A stretch of 20,951 bases of DNA, taken from positions 1-20,951 of IMG/VR virus record IMGVR_UViG_3300017917_001009; one strand, 5' to 3'. The first letter of the stretch is position 1. Each line of letters starts with the position of its first letter. The notes below the pieces were generated by a model. It saw nothing but the letters and a program-made list of their open reading frames with translations, was not told the DNA's origin and ran no database searches. The stretch comes from a virus. Positions 6,459-14,912 of this stretch are shown piece by piece. The position numbers were made by a program, and so were the translations under genes.

Positions 6459-7136
6459 ATGTCATATACACGCGGAGAAGCCAAGAACATCATTGTCGGC
6501 GCAGCCGCCATGTTCGTTTCTGTTGGCGCTGAGTTTGATCCTGACACTGTTGTTTTCCCCGATTTTGAAGAAGACGTATCTTACCTAGATACACTTTCTT
6601 CATCAGCAGGAGCAGGTCTTGTACGCAACGTTGGCTTCACAATGAATGGTCTTGAATTACAGTTCCAGCCAGACTTTGGTGAAGTTCAGGTAGATCAACT
6701 TCTTGACGTTGCTAAACTCTACAAGCAGGGTATGCAGGTTAATCTTGCAACAGCATTTGCAGAGGCTACACTTGAAAATCTTCTTGTTGCAATTGCAGCC
6801 CCATCAAGCGACTATGACGCAAGTGTAACATTGGACAGCCCAATGGACACTGGAACAATTTCTCAGGCTTCAACACTTGAACTTACTTCAGGTGCAATTG
6901 GCGAATGCCCAGTAGAAAGAGGTCTAGTTGCAGTAGGACCAGGCACAGGAGATTGTGAGCCTGACAACTACATTGAAAGAATCTATGTTGCTTACCGTGC
7001 ATTGTCAATTGACAACGTTACAGTATCAGCAAAGCGCGATGAGCCTTCCATGTTTGAAGTTTCATTCCGTTTGCTTCCAGCAAACAATGGTTCATACGGA
7101 AAGATTGTTGACCGCACAGTCAATACTCCAACCTGA
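6459..7136 (+). CDS. Major tail (tube) protein
   Basis: A 225-residue protein that would polymerise as stacked hexamers to form the tail tube. It starts SYTRGEAKNIIVGAAAMFVS, and contains VRNVGFTMNGLELQFQPDFGEVQVDQLLD, which matches the 'strand, then gV.vDQLlD.a.ly..g' layout common in siphovirus tube proteins. A long strand region closes with a domain in which FEVSFRLLPAN is the last clear strand. Two cysteines (in GECPVERG and GDCEPDN) border an exposed-looking loop. The strong Shine-Dalgarno, mostly CGT/CGC arginine codons, tandem TGA TAA stop and downstream terminator are shared with the capsid gene and indicate high expression. It lies directly before the frameshifting chaperone genes, as expected. 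Confidence 0.88.
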   Translation: MSYTRGEAKNIIVGAAAMFVSVGAEFDPDTVVFPDFEEDVSYLDTLSSSAGAGLVRNVGFTMNGLELQFQPDFGEVQVDQLLDVAKLYKQGMQVNLATAFAEATLENLLVAIAAPSSDYDASVTLDSPMDTGTISQASTLELTSGAIGECPVERGLVAVGPGTGDCEPDNYIERIYVAYRALSIDNVTVSAKRDEPSMFEVSFRLLPANNGSYGKIVDRTVNTPT

Positions 7137-7161
7137 TAAAAAAATAACTTAATAGGCAATT

Positions 7162-7183
7162 GCCCCGCTTCGGCGGGGCTTTT
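7162..7183 (+). terminator. Intrinsic terminator with UUCG tetraloop after the tail tube gene
   Basis: GCCCCGC (7162-7168) and GCGGGGC (7173-7179) form a perfect 7-bp stem closed by C-UUCG-G, the very stable tetraloop. It is followed by TTTT at 7180-7183. This is the clearest factor-independent terminator in the window. The T-run is short, so read-through to the chaperone and tape measure genes is likely. A promoter-like box follows four bases later. Confidence 0.88.
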
Positions 7184-7187
7184 GTCA

Positions 7188-7196
7188 TGCTATAAT
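7188..7196 (+). promoter_or_regulatory. Extended -10 promoter-like element before the chaperone gene
   Basis: TGCTATAAT is a perfect TGnTATAAT, followed by TATTA as in the box before the tail tube gene. The predicted start near 7203 gives a leader of about 20 bases with AAGGA at 7211-7215, six bases from the ATG at 7222. Any -35 would lie inside the terminator stem and does not match a consensus. Confidence 0.5.
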
Positions 7197-7221
7197 TATT
7201 ACTCCATAGAAAGGAAACAAA

Positions 7222-7557
7222 ATGGCTACAAGTGTATATGAAGTAACAGAGATCGAACTTTTGGACGGCACAAAGATCAAGATGCGTCCACTAAAGATTT
7301 CTTTGCTTAGAGAGTTTATGAAGACATTTGAGGGTATTGCCAAGGTAGCAGATAACAATGATAAGTCAATGGACATTCTTATGGATTGTGTTCAAATTGC
7401 TATGAAGCAGTATTCTCCAGAACTTGCACTAGATCGTGAAAAACTAGAAGATAACATTGATCTGCCAAGTGTTTATAAGGTCGTTGAAGCAGCCTCTGGA
7501 ATTAAGTTTGATGATCAGGGAAACGCAGCGGCGACGGGGATTCGTGGTCTGAACTAG
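7222..7557 (+). CDS. Tail assembly chaperone, short form (lambda gpG-like)
   Basis: The unshifted product is 111 residues. It starts with a strand-rich part (VYEVTEIELLDGTKIKMRPL), then helices (ISLLREFMKTFEGIA and MDILMDCVQIAMKQYSP), and an end carrying LPSVYKVVEAASGIKF. This pattern is very common in the first member of the tail chaperone pair in siphoviruses. These proteins coat the tape measure and recruit tube subunits, and are not part of the mature tail. The start is set by AAGGA six bases upstream. It lies directly between the tube and tape measure genes, the universal place for this pair, and contains the slippery site near its end. Confidence 0.85.
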   Translation: MATSVYEVTEIELLDGTKIKMRPLKISLLREFMKTFEGIAKVADNNDKSMDILMDCVQIAMKQYSPELALDREKLEDNIDLPSVYKVVEAASGIKFDDQGNAAATGIRGLN

Positions 7558-7913
7558 ATCTTGCAAAAATAGAGTCAGAAGTATTTCTTTTAGGAATATG
7601 GAAAGACTATCAAGAACTAGAAGACAATCTCTGTATGCAAGAATTAACACAAATCCTCGTCGCTAAAAGAGAAAAAGAAAATGAGGAAAAAAGGTTTCTT
7701 GCTGCCCTCCAAGGGGTAGACATTGGCCAAGGAGCGGAAGATCCTCAAAAGAAGTGGGAAGATCTCAAGGCTAGGGCGTTCAGCGGCGGGAAAGCAAAAG
7801 ACTCAAGTGATATCACATCTCTAGTAGGAAATAATGCCAAACAAAAGGGTTTTGGTATAGGAAGAGGACTAGAGTATTCTGATGGAAATAAGGCTAAAAA
7901 TCCCTTTGGCTAG
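7222..7913 (+). CDS. Tail assembly chaperone, -1 frameshift fusion (lambda gpGT-like)
   Basis: Translation of 7222-7524 followed by a one-base backward slip continues from 7524 to the TAG at 7911-7913. This gives about 230 residues: 101 shared with the short form plus a 129-residue extension. The extension has SELDLAKIESEVFLLGIWKDYQ, a Lys/Glu-rich helix (VAKREKENEEKRF) and a flexible Gly/Lys-rich end. In this extension frame there are stops at 7509-7514, so it opens only just before the slippery site. Its first ATG (7635) lacks a ribosome site. Both facts support fusion over a separate gene. In lambda the equivalent T domain recruits tail tube protein. The shifted ratio cannot be read from the sequence. 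Confidence 0.82.
7518..7524 (+). promoter_or_regulatory. -1 ribosomal frameshift slippery site GGGAAAC
   Basis: In the reading phase of the gene starting at 7222 the bases are split G GGA AAC, which is exactly the X XXY YYZ heptamer for -1 slippage. Shifting there enters the frame that runs uninterrupted to 7913. The unshifted frame stops 30 bases later at 7555. No obvious strong stem follows within ten bases, though the stretch to 7540 is G+C-rich. Confidence 0.85.
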
Positions 7914-7915
7914 TG

Positions 7916-7921
7916 TATAAT
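7916..7921 (+). promoter_or_regulatory. Promoter-like TATAAT before the tape measure gene
   Basis: GTGTATAATTAG begins two bases after the chaperone stop. The predicted start near 7928 would put the ribosome site AGAGGTG (7927-7933) at the extreme 5' end. TG directly abuts the box instead of being one base away, so the extended -10 match is imperfect. Confidence 0.4.
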
Positions 7922-7940
7922 TAGATAGAGGTGTACTGTC

Positions 7941-10900
7941 TTGGCTGAAGGTGTAAATGCAAATATCAGAATTGATTTAGATACTTCAGATGCCATTGTA
8001 TCTTTAAGAGCACTCCAATCTCAAATATCAGAATTCAATAAGTCTGTAATCAGAAGTAATGCTGCTGCGGTTGCTGCGCAGCAAAGCATGATATCAACTC
8101 TTACTGCTCAAATTGGTGCAACAAAACAATTTACCACATCAATGGTAAATGTAGAAACAAGTGTTTCTAAACTCGGCAGAGCAATAGATAAAAATAAATT
8201 AACGCTTGGTGAGTATTTTAGATATGGTGTTGCATCAAGCAGAACTTTTGGTAGGGTTTTCCGCACAGAACATAATGCAATTATGGAATTGGCGGCAGAT
8301 AGAGTAAAAAGACTACAGACGCAATACATCGCTATGGGGGAAGCACAAAATGGCGTAACGAGGGCTATGGCCGTTCGCCCAATGAATCTTTTTAATGCAG
8401 ATGCAGCAATAGGAATACAAAGACAACAACTTTTTAACAAACTTCTTCATGACGGATCAACAAGCCTAATTAACTGGGGTAAAAATACACAGTGGGCTGG
8501 CCGACAACTTATGGTTGGCTTTACAGTTCCTCTTACAATTTTTGGAGGAATTGCTGGCCAAGTATTTATGGACTTAGAAAGGCAGATTGTTAATTTCCGT
8601 CGTGTTTATGGAGATGCTACAACTCCTGCTGAAGAAACAGAGGGCATGATTGATCAGATTAAAGAACTTGGATCTGAATTTACTAAGTATGGAATTGCAG
8701 TAAAAGATACTATTACTCTTGCTTCACAGGCGGCAGCCGCAGGTGCTCAAGGAGGAAATCTCTTAGCCCAAACAGAGCAAGCAACTAGACTAGCCACCCT
8801 TGGCATGATGGAGCAGCAACAGGCTTTAGATGCAACCATTGCCCTACAGTCAGCATTTCAGATGAGTTCAACAGAACTTGCTGAATCTATTGATTTTCTT
8901 AACGCAGTTGAAAACCAAACAGTAGTTTCTTTGCAAGACGTTTCTGAAGCAATTCCAAAAGTTGCCCCTGTAATTCAAGGCTTGGGTGGAGATGTTCAAG
9001 ACTTAGCAATTTTTCTTGCTGCTATGCGAGAAGGTGGCGTGAGTGCGGCAGAAGGAGCAAACGCACTAAAATCAGGCCTAGCATCTCTTATTAGTCCAAC
9101 TAAAAATGCAAGGGCACAACTTAATAAAGTTGGTATTGACATTGATACCATTCTTAGTACAAACAAGGGTGACCTTCGTGGCATCGTTATGGAATTTGGT
9201 GCTGCTTTGTCTACCCTTAGCAAGTTCCAAAGACAACAGACCCTAGCAAAAGTTTTTGGAAAATATCAGTTTGCAAGACTTGGAGCATTGTTTGAAAATG
9301 TTGCTCGTCAAGGATCACAAGCACAAAGAGTTGTAGATCTTACTGGACAAAGTGTTGAACAACTTGCACAACTTGCAGAAAAAGAACTTGGTGCAATTTC
9401 TGATTCAGTTGGAGTTAAATTTACTGGAGCGGTAGAAAGACTCAAACTAGCAATCGCACCAATTGGAGAAGCATTTTTAAGAGTTGCAACACCAATCATA
9501 GAGTTTGCAACTAAGATGATTGAAAAGTTTAATGAACTAAGTCCAACAGCAAAAAATGTAGCAATTGTTTTGGCAACTGGTCTTGGAGTTGTTGTGCCTA
9601 CGGTAACAATGCTTATCGGTTTGTTTGCTAACTTTATAGGACAAGCGGTTAAGGGAATTGCAACGTTCACGAATTTCTTCTCTAGAATGAGAAGCGGTGG
9701 CGATGCGCTTAACTATCTGTCACAGGAGCAGTTGGACGCCCTCGCCGCAGCATCAGCACTTGAAGGAAAAACTGATAGTTTAACTACTTCATTAAACGTT
9801 CAAAGATCCGCAGTAGAAAATTTGACAAGAGCATATGCTACATATGTCTCTTCTGCGCGAGCAGCAGCAACAAATCTACCACAAGGATTTAGAACAAGAA
9901 GAGTAAGAACACCAGGCTTTAATCGTGGCGGAATTGTTCCAGGAACTGGAAATAAAGATACTGTTCCTGCAATGTTAACTCCAGGCGAATCAGTTATAAC
10001 AAAAGAAGCAACAGAAAAATTTGGACCAGTTCTTCAGGCAATGAATTCAGGAAAGATTCCCGGATTTGTTGATGGGGTGGTAGACCTTGGCGGAGGGCAG
10101 AAGGTATCACTAGACGTACTTAGAGGCTCATCTCTTGCTTCTATTCAACAACTTTTTGATTCAATTCCAGAAGATGCGATAGAAATAAGACAACAGTTCT
10201 CTCAGATGCTCAGAGATATTTCAACATCTCAAAAAGAAAATGGAGAACAGTTAAGACTTACTGCACAAAAACTAAAAGACATTCTTCGTGAATCTGGATC
10301 TCCAGAACTCGCACGGCTTGCAGGCTCATCAGCAAGATACAGTAGGCTTTCTGGGCTTCCAGCAGTTTCTGCTCAACTAGAACAAGAACGAGGCGTATCT
10401 GGTGCAAGAGAAATGCGAGTTGCTACTGGATCTGCTCAAGCAGCAGCAGAAGCAATGCGTGAATTTGGTGCTACTGCGGGACAAATTGCAGATGCTTCTA
10501 CAGTAGCAAGAGCACATTTGGTAGAAGTATCAAATGAACAAAAGAGATTAAATGCAGCATGGCATTCAAATGTTTGGGAGGCACAGAGCCAAGCAGAAAA
10601 TCAGTTCAGTAATCTAGTTGCGAGATATGACAATAATAGACAAACATACGCAAAATACCTTGGTTTATTAACAGATGATGTTGCAGATGAGCGACAAAAA
10701 GCAACTATCCTAGATAAGATAACAAGAAATATTAGTTTAACAGAAGAAGAATATCAAATTCAAAAAGTTCTTTTACAAAACATGCTTGCAGATGTAAGGA
10801 GTGGAAGGCTGCTTGCTTCAGAAGTAACTGCTGCGTTCCTTCCATATGCCGCAGGAGCAGTTGGCGCAGCACAGTATAGAGCAAGAGTAGGCGTTGGTTA

Positions 10901-13900
10901 TGGGGGAAGATCAGCGGCTGAACTTGGAGCAGGACAGGCAGCAATTCAGGCAGAGATGCAGCAAGCAGGAATGGCCCAAGCACAAGCAAACTTGCAGGGG
11001 CAAAGAAAAGGCTTTGAAACTGGATCTCCATCAGAAGCAGCAGCAAGAATTGGAGATGAGGTTCCTCGCGGCACAGCAGTAGGAATTCAAAGATCTACTC
11101 CCATTGCTACTAGGGCAGCGGCACAACTATCAAGAGAAGTATCTGCTGCTGCCCAAACCTCTGACATAAGACAAGTTCTAAAAGATAGACTAAGCGTTGG
11201 TCCAATTGTAGATGCAGAACAAGCAGAAATTAGACAGACAATTGCGTTAAGAAAACTAGAAAACAAAGAATTAGAGAAAAGAAAACAACTTCTTGTTTCT
11301 AGAGGTATGAGCCCAATTAGTGCAGGATATGTGGCGCAGCAACAGTTAGCAGCAGAAAGGGCTGCGGCTACTACTCCCCCACCAGTTGTGCCAACAGGAG
11401 CAGCAATGCTACCAATTGTTCCAGCAGGGGGCGGAACTGGAGGTGGAGGACCAGAGGGGCCGCTGGGGGCAGCAGGGGGAGCAGCAGATGATGCCTCAGA
11501 AGGATTTGATAAAGCAGAAAAATCTGCATCTAGATTGTCCTCTAGACTTTTTGGCCTATCTATGGGTGCAACCACTGTAGCAGGTAGTTTATCAATGATG
11601 GATAACGAGGTTGGAGATACTGCTGCAAGTTTTCTACCATTCCTCGCTGCCATTGATGGCTTAGCAATAGGTCTTACTTTACTTGATGGAAAGTGGGGAA
11701 AAATAGGAGGAAAACTCAAAAGTTTTGCAGCACCTCTTGTTGCAGCAGGAGGCGCAGTAACTGGACTAGTCGGTAAGATCACTGCTCTGGGAGCAAAAAT
11801 ACCATTTATTGGAAAACTAGGCACAGCATTTTCAAAAATAGGTGGGGCAGTTGCTAAAGCAGCATCAGCATTTATGAGATTTTCTGGATTAGGAAAAGTT
11901 GTTTCTGTTCTTGCTAGATTTGCAGCATTCATAGGTCCACAAGGAATTATTGCTGGCCTCATAGCACTCGGTGTGGCGATTGTTGGGGTATGGAATAAAT
12001 TCCAAGCATTTAGAGATGCCGTTGCAGAAATCGGAGCATCATTTAAAGAGTTGTTTGAAGCAATCTTTGGTCCAGTTGACGAACTTGGATCAAAGGCAGC
12101 AGCAGCAGGAAATATTTTTTCTAGCATTTGGAACGGGGTACTAAATGTTGTTGGACCAGTATTTACTGCAATAGCCAAAGTAATTACCATTGTTATTAAA
12201 GCAATAACGATTGTTGTTGAAGTAATTAAAAATGGAGTGCCACAAATTATTGGCATGTTCTCAACACTTCTTGATAATATGGGGCCAGTTGGCGAATTTA
12301 TTCGTAAAATTGGAGAAGACATATCAAATCTATTTAAGTCAATTCCCGCTGTAATATCAACAGCGTGGAATGGAATTATGGATGTTGTCGGCACAGCAAT
12401 AAACTTTATTATCGATAGGGCAAATGAACTTATTAGAGCACTAAAGGCACTAAAACTTCTTTCAGAAGATGTTGCTGAAATTAGTGCATTTAGTATGGCA
12501 GATCGTGGAGCAGTAAGTGGTACAGTTGGTGCTGGAGTTGCACAGGGAGAAGAGCAAAGAAGAAGGCTTATTGCATCTGAGGCTGCCAGAGATAGAGCAT
12601 TTGCAAGAAGAGGAACCGCACCACAACCAGATAAAGAGGAAGAAGAAGACGGCGGCGGTGGCGGCGGAGCAACAAAGTCTTGGTTTGAAGAATTATTAAG
12701 TGAAATTTCAGCAAATCTTAAACTCTTTGGTGATGGAGTATCTAATGCAACATCTGGTGTAGTAGGACAATTAAGAAGCAAAAAAATTCCAGAACAACTT
12801 ATTGCTGCCATAGGCGCGGGACCAGAGGGATTAAAGAGAGCACAAGAGTTATTGAAACTAGATGCTGCTCAAAGAAAGAAGTTTATTGGTGATTGGATCA
12901 AGCAAACAATTGGTCAAACAGTTTCTGGTGCCATAGCAAGAGCAAATCAAGCACAGCAAAGAAGTGCAGCAAAAGTTAAACTTGCAGACATTTCAGTTGA
13001 TGGAAGAAAAGTTGAAAAAAGTATTGTAGACCAAATTCTTCAAGATGAAAATGCAATTCTCACTATTCTTAAAGGTAAGCCAAAGCAGGTTGAGGCATTT
13101 ATTAGGTCACTAAGAAATGCTTCAGAAGAAATAGATTTCCAAAAGCAAGCACTTGAAGAATTGGATGCAGCAATGCAACCAGTTTTTGATAATTTTGATA
13201 GACAAGAAGCATTGTTCCAGCAAGCGTTTGGTGAACTAGAAAGACAATATCAACCCATACTTAGAGCAAACCAGCAAGCAGTTCAATTGCTTCAAGAACA
13301 AATAGATGCTGTTCAACGAGAAATTGATGCTGTACAGCAACTCAATGATGCAGATGAACAAAGAATTAGAGGTCTTGAACGACAAAAAGAAATGCTTGAT
13401 AGACAATTAGAGGCACTAGAAAGACAAAACGAGCAAGATGAGAGAAAGATAGAGGCTCTAAGAAGAGAAGATGAACTTAGAAATCGAACTGCTGAAGCAT
13501 TGTCTAGAGATTTAGATCTTTTATCTGAACAAGAAGAAAAAATTAGAAAAGAATATCAAGATAGAATTTCTGCTCTTGAAAATATTGCTAGAATAAATGA
13601 TCAAATATTGCAAAGCCAAAAGGACCAACTAGGCGTTGCTCAGGCAATCAGTTCTGGAGATATTTATGCTGCCACTGCTGCTGCGCAGGAAATGAGACAA
13701 AATCAAATACAGTTTGCAACAGAGCAGACAAGGGCTGGAATGGAGCAAGGCATGGAAAATGCCGTTGCTTCACTTACAACCCCTGGTGGTTTAACAAGAG
13801 CGCAAGCAGAAGAACAACTAAGAATTATTAAAGAGCAGTCCTATCAAACAAGTCTTCAAATAAGAGATATTGAGGATCAGATTTATAATCGTAATCTTCA

Positions 13901-14912
13901 AATGATTCCAATTAAAGATCAACAGCGTTCGCTTGATGATCAAATTAGATCAATTCAGGATGTAATTTATGATAGAGAAACAAGCATTCTCAATATTCAA
14001 AATAGCAGATTAACACCACTCAATCAACAATTGCAGGCTGCACAACAACTCTTAACGGAAAACGAAAAGGCGCTTGCAGATGCTAAAGCAAAGGTTCAAG
14101 TTGATGGACTAACATACGAACAGTTACAAAATCAAATATCTGCTCAAAAAGAATCTTATAATGTTCTCGTTGCATCAATTAAAACAAATGGAGAAATGAG
14201 AAAGTCTGTAGATAATTTAAGAAAGAAGTGGGTGGATGTAACTCAGCAAATTGCTGCGGCAGTAAGGACGGCAAAGCAATTAAGCGAACAAGCAATTATG
14301 GGAGCAGAATCTGAATATGCAGCAATTAATGCCGATGCATATGCAGGTAAAATTGGTCCAGATGAGGCACAAGCAAGAATTGCAGCAGCAAGAACAGCAC
14401 TAAATAATAGCCTTGCTGGAATTACAAATCAAAGAACTGCATCAATAAATGCGTCATTGGCATCTGGTACAGCCGCAATATCAACAGCAGGAATGTATGC
14501 TGGCGGTATGGTTGTTAGACAATATGCCCAAGGTGGATCAGTTTTGGGTCAAGGAACAAGAGATTCAGTAAATGCACAACTTACACCAGGGGAGTTTGTT
14601 GTAAGAAAGGCAATGGTTGACAAGTACGGATCTCCAATGTTTAATGCAATAAATCAAGGATCATTTAGATTCCCAAGATTTAGTGAACCAAGAATGTGGG
14701 CTGGAGGAACGCCAAACTTTGATGAATCAACTGGAAGATATAGAAGAAGAGATAGAGATATAGCACAAAAGATTATTGCTCCCATGTATAATACATATAG
14801 TGTAAATGTTAATGTTGAAGGCTCAAACTCTTCTGCTGAACAAATTGCAAATATGACAATTACAAGGATAAAACAAATGCAAAATATGCAAATTAGGGGA
14901 AATCGTGGCTAG
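7941..14912 (+). CDS. Tail tape measure protein
   Basis: A 2323-residue protein starting at TTG, with AGAGGTG seven bases upstream. It sets tail length and is ejected with the DNA. Residues 1-190 are helical with coiled-coil tendency. From 191 comes MVGFTVPLTIFGG, then the TP901-type tape measure core (about 225-420: Ala-rich helices with ASQAAAAGAQGG, AMREGGVSAAEGANALKSG). Residues 660-709 hold a Gly-rich LTPGE motif that recurs at 2195-2240. Residues about 1170-1480 are very hydrophobic (for example GIIAGLIALGVAIVGVW near 1335) and could insert in the host membrane. Gly linkers flank this part. About 1735-2060 is a long coiled coil rich in Gln, Glu, Arg and Leu. No muramidase, transglycosylase or peptidase motif was seen. 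At about 0.15 nm per residue the tail would be near 350 nm, which is long. Confidence 0.97.
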   Translation: MAEGVNANIRIDLDTSDAIVSLRALQSQISEFNKSVIRSNAAAVAAQQSMISTLTAQIGATKQFTTSMVNVETSVSKLGRAIDKNKLTLGEYFRYGVASSRTFGRVFRTEHNAIMELAADRVKRLQTQYIAMGEAQNGVTRAMAVRPMNLFNADAAIGIQRQQLFNKLLHDGSTSLINWGKNTQWAGRQLMVGFTVPLTIFGGIAGQVFMDLERQIVNFRRVYGDATTPAEETEGMIDQIKELGSEFTKYGIAVKDTITLASQAAAAGAQGGNLLAQTEQATRLATLGMMEQQQALDATIALQSAFQMSSTELAESIDFLNAVENQTVVSLQDVSEAIPKVAPVIQGLGGDVQDLAIFLAAMREGGVSAAEGANALKSGLASLISPTKNARAQLNKVGIDIDTILSTNKGDLRGIVMEFGAALSTLSKFQRQQTLAKVFGKYQFARLGALFENVARQGSQAQRVVDLTGQSVEQLAQLAEKELGAISDSVGVKFTGAVERLKLAIAPIGEAFLRVATPIIEFATKMIEKFNELSPTAKNVAIVLATGLGVVVPTVTMLIGLFANFIGQAVKGIATFTNFFSRMRSGGDALNYLSQEQLDALAAASALEGKTDSLTTSLNVQRSAVENLTRAYATYVSSARAAATNLPQGFRTRRVRTPGFNRGGIVPGTGNKDTVPAMLTPGESVITKEATEKFGPVLQAMNSGKIPGFVDGVVDLGGGQKVSLDVLRGSSLASIQQLFDSIPEDAIEIRQQFSQMLRDISTSQKENGEQLRLTAQKLKDILRESGSPELARLAGSSARYSRLSGLPAVSAQLEQERGVSGAREMRVATGSAQAAAEAMREFGATAGQIADASTVARAHLVEVSNEQKRLNAAWHSNVWEAQSQAENQFSNLVARYDNNRQTYAKYLGLLTDDVADERQKATILDKITRNISLTEEEYQIQKVLLQNMLADVRSGRLLASEVTAAFLPYAAGAVGAAQYRARVGVGYGGRSAAELGAGQAAIQAEMQQAGMAQAQANLQGQRKGFETGSPSEAAARIGDEVPRGTAVGIQRSTPIATRAAAQLSREVSAAAQTSDIRQVLKDRLSVGPIVDAEQAEIRQTIALRKLENKELEKRKQLLVSRGMSPISAGYVAQQQLAAERAAATTPPPVVPTGAAMLPIVPAGGGTGGGGPEGPLGAAGGAADDASEGFDKAEKSASRLSSRLFGLSMGATTVAGSLSMMDNEVGDTAASFLPFLAAIDGLAIGLTLLDGKWGKIGGKLKSFAAPLVAAGGAVTGLVGKITALGAKIPFIGKLGTAFSKIGGAVAKAASAFMRFSGLGKVVSVLARFAAFIGPQGIIAGLIALGVAIVGVWNKFQAFRDAVAEIGASFKELFEAIFGPVDELGSKAAAAGNIFSSIWNGVLNVVGPVFTAIAKVITIVIKAITIVVEVIKNGVPQIIGMFSTLLDNMGPVGEFIRKIGEDISNLFKSIPAVISTAWNGIMDVVGTAINFIIDRANELIRALKALKLLSEDVAEISAFSMADRGAVSGTVGAGVAQGEEQRRRLIASEAARDRAFARRGTAPQPDKEEEEDGGGGGGATKSWFEELLSEISANLKLFGDGVSNATSGVVGQLRSKKIPEQLIAAIGAGPEGLKRAQELLKLDAAQRKKFIGDWIKQTIGQTVSGAIARANQAQQRSAAKVKLADISVDGRKVEKSIVDQILQDENAILTILKGKPKQVEAFIRSLRNASEEIDFQKQALEELDAAMQPVFDNFDRQEALFQQAFGELERQYQPILRANQQAVQLLQEQIDAVQREIDAVQQLNDADEQRIRGLERQKEMLDRQLEALERQNEQDERKIEALRREDELRNRTAEALSRDLDLLSEQEEKIRKEYQDRISALENIARINDQILQSQKDQLGVAQAISSGDIYAATAAAQEMRQNQIQFATEQTRAGMEQGMENAVASLTTPGGLTRAQAEEQLRIIKEQSYQTSLQIRDIEDQIYNRNLQMIPIKDQQRSLDDQIRSIQDVIYDRETSILNIQNSRLTPLNQQLQAAQQLLTENEKALADAKAKVQVDGLTYEQLQNQISAQKESYNVLVASIKTNGEMRKSVDNLRKKWVDVTQQIAAAVRTAKQLSEQAIMGAESEYAAINADAYAGKIGPDEAQARIAAARTALNNSLAGITNQRTASINASLASGTAAISTAGMYAGGMVVRQYAQGGSVLGQGTRDSVNAQLTPGEFVVRKAMVDKYGSPMFNAINQGSFRFPRFSEPRMWAGGTPNFDESTGRYRRRDRDIAQKIIAPMYNTYSVNVNVEGSNSSAEQIANMTITRIKQMQNMQIRGNRG
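9918..10067 (+). repeat. Gly-rich LTPGE motif, copy 1 (tape measure residues 660-709)
   Basis: The stretch has GGIVPGTGNKDTVPAMLTPGE, then VITK, a helix ending in KFGPVLQAMNSG, and GF. Its partner at 14523-14660 keeps GG, G.G, D.V, the LTPGE core, the VxxK/R position and (K)(F/Y)G. The similarity is visible at protein level. Confidence 0.75.
14523..14660 (+). repeat. Gly-rich LTPGE motif, copy 2 (tape measure residues 2195-2240)
   Basis: It reads GGSVLGQGTRDSVNAQLTPGE, then FVVRKAMVDKYGSPMFNAINQG. It lies about 1535 residues after copy 1, close to the C-terminus of the protein. A shared role, such as binding the same partner at two ends of the ruler, is inference. Confidence 0.75.

Noticed and set aside
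7635-7913. Separate gene starting at ATG 7635
   Set aside because: No Shine-Dalgarno, and the same frame is open upstream to the slippery heptamer; a frameshift extension explains it better.
11087-12811. Long open frame (574 codons) on the minus strand, opposite the tape measure gene
   Set aside because: It is antisense to the Ala/Gly-rich hydrophobic part of the tape measure gene, gives a low-complexity Ala/Ser/Pro/Ile protein, has no recognisable domain or ribosome site, and would be the only minus-strand gene.
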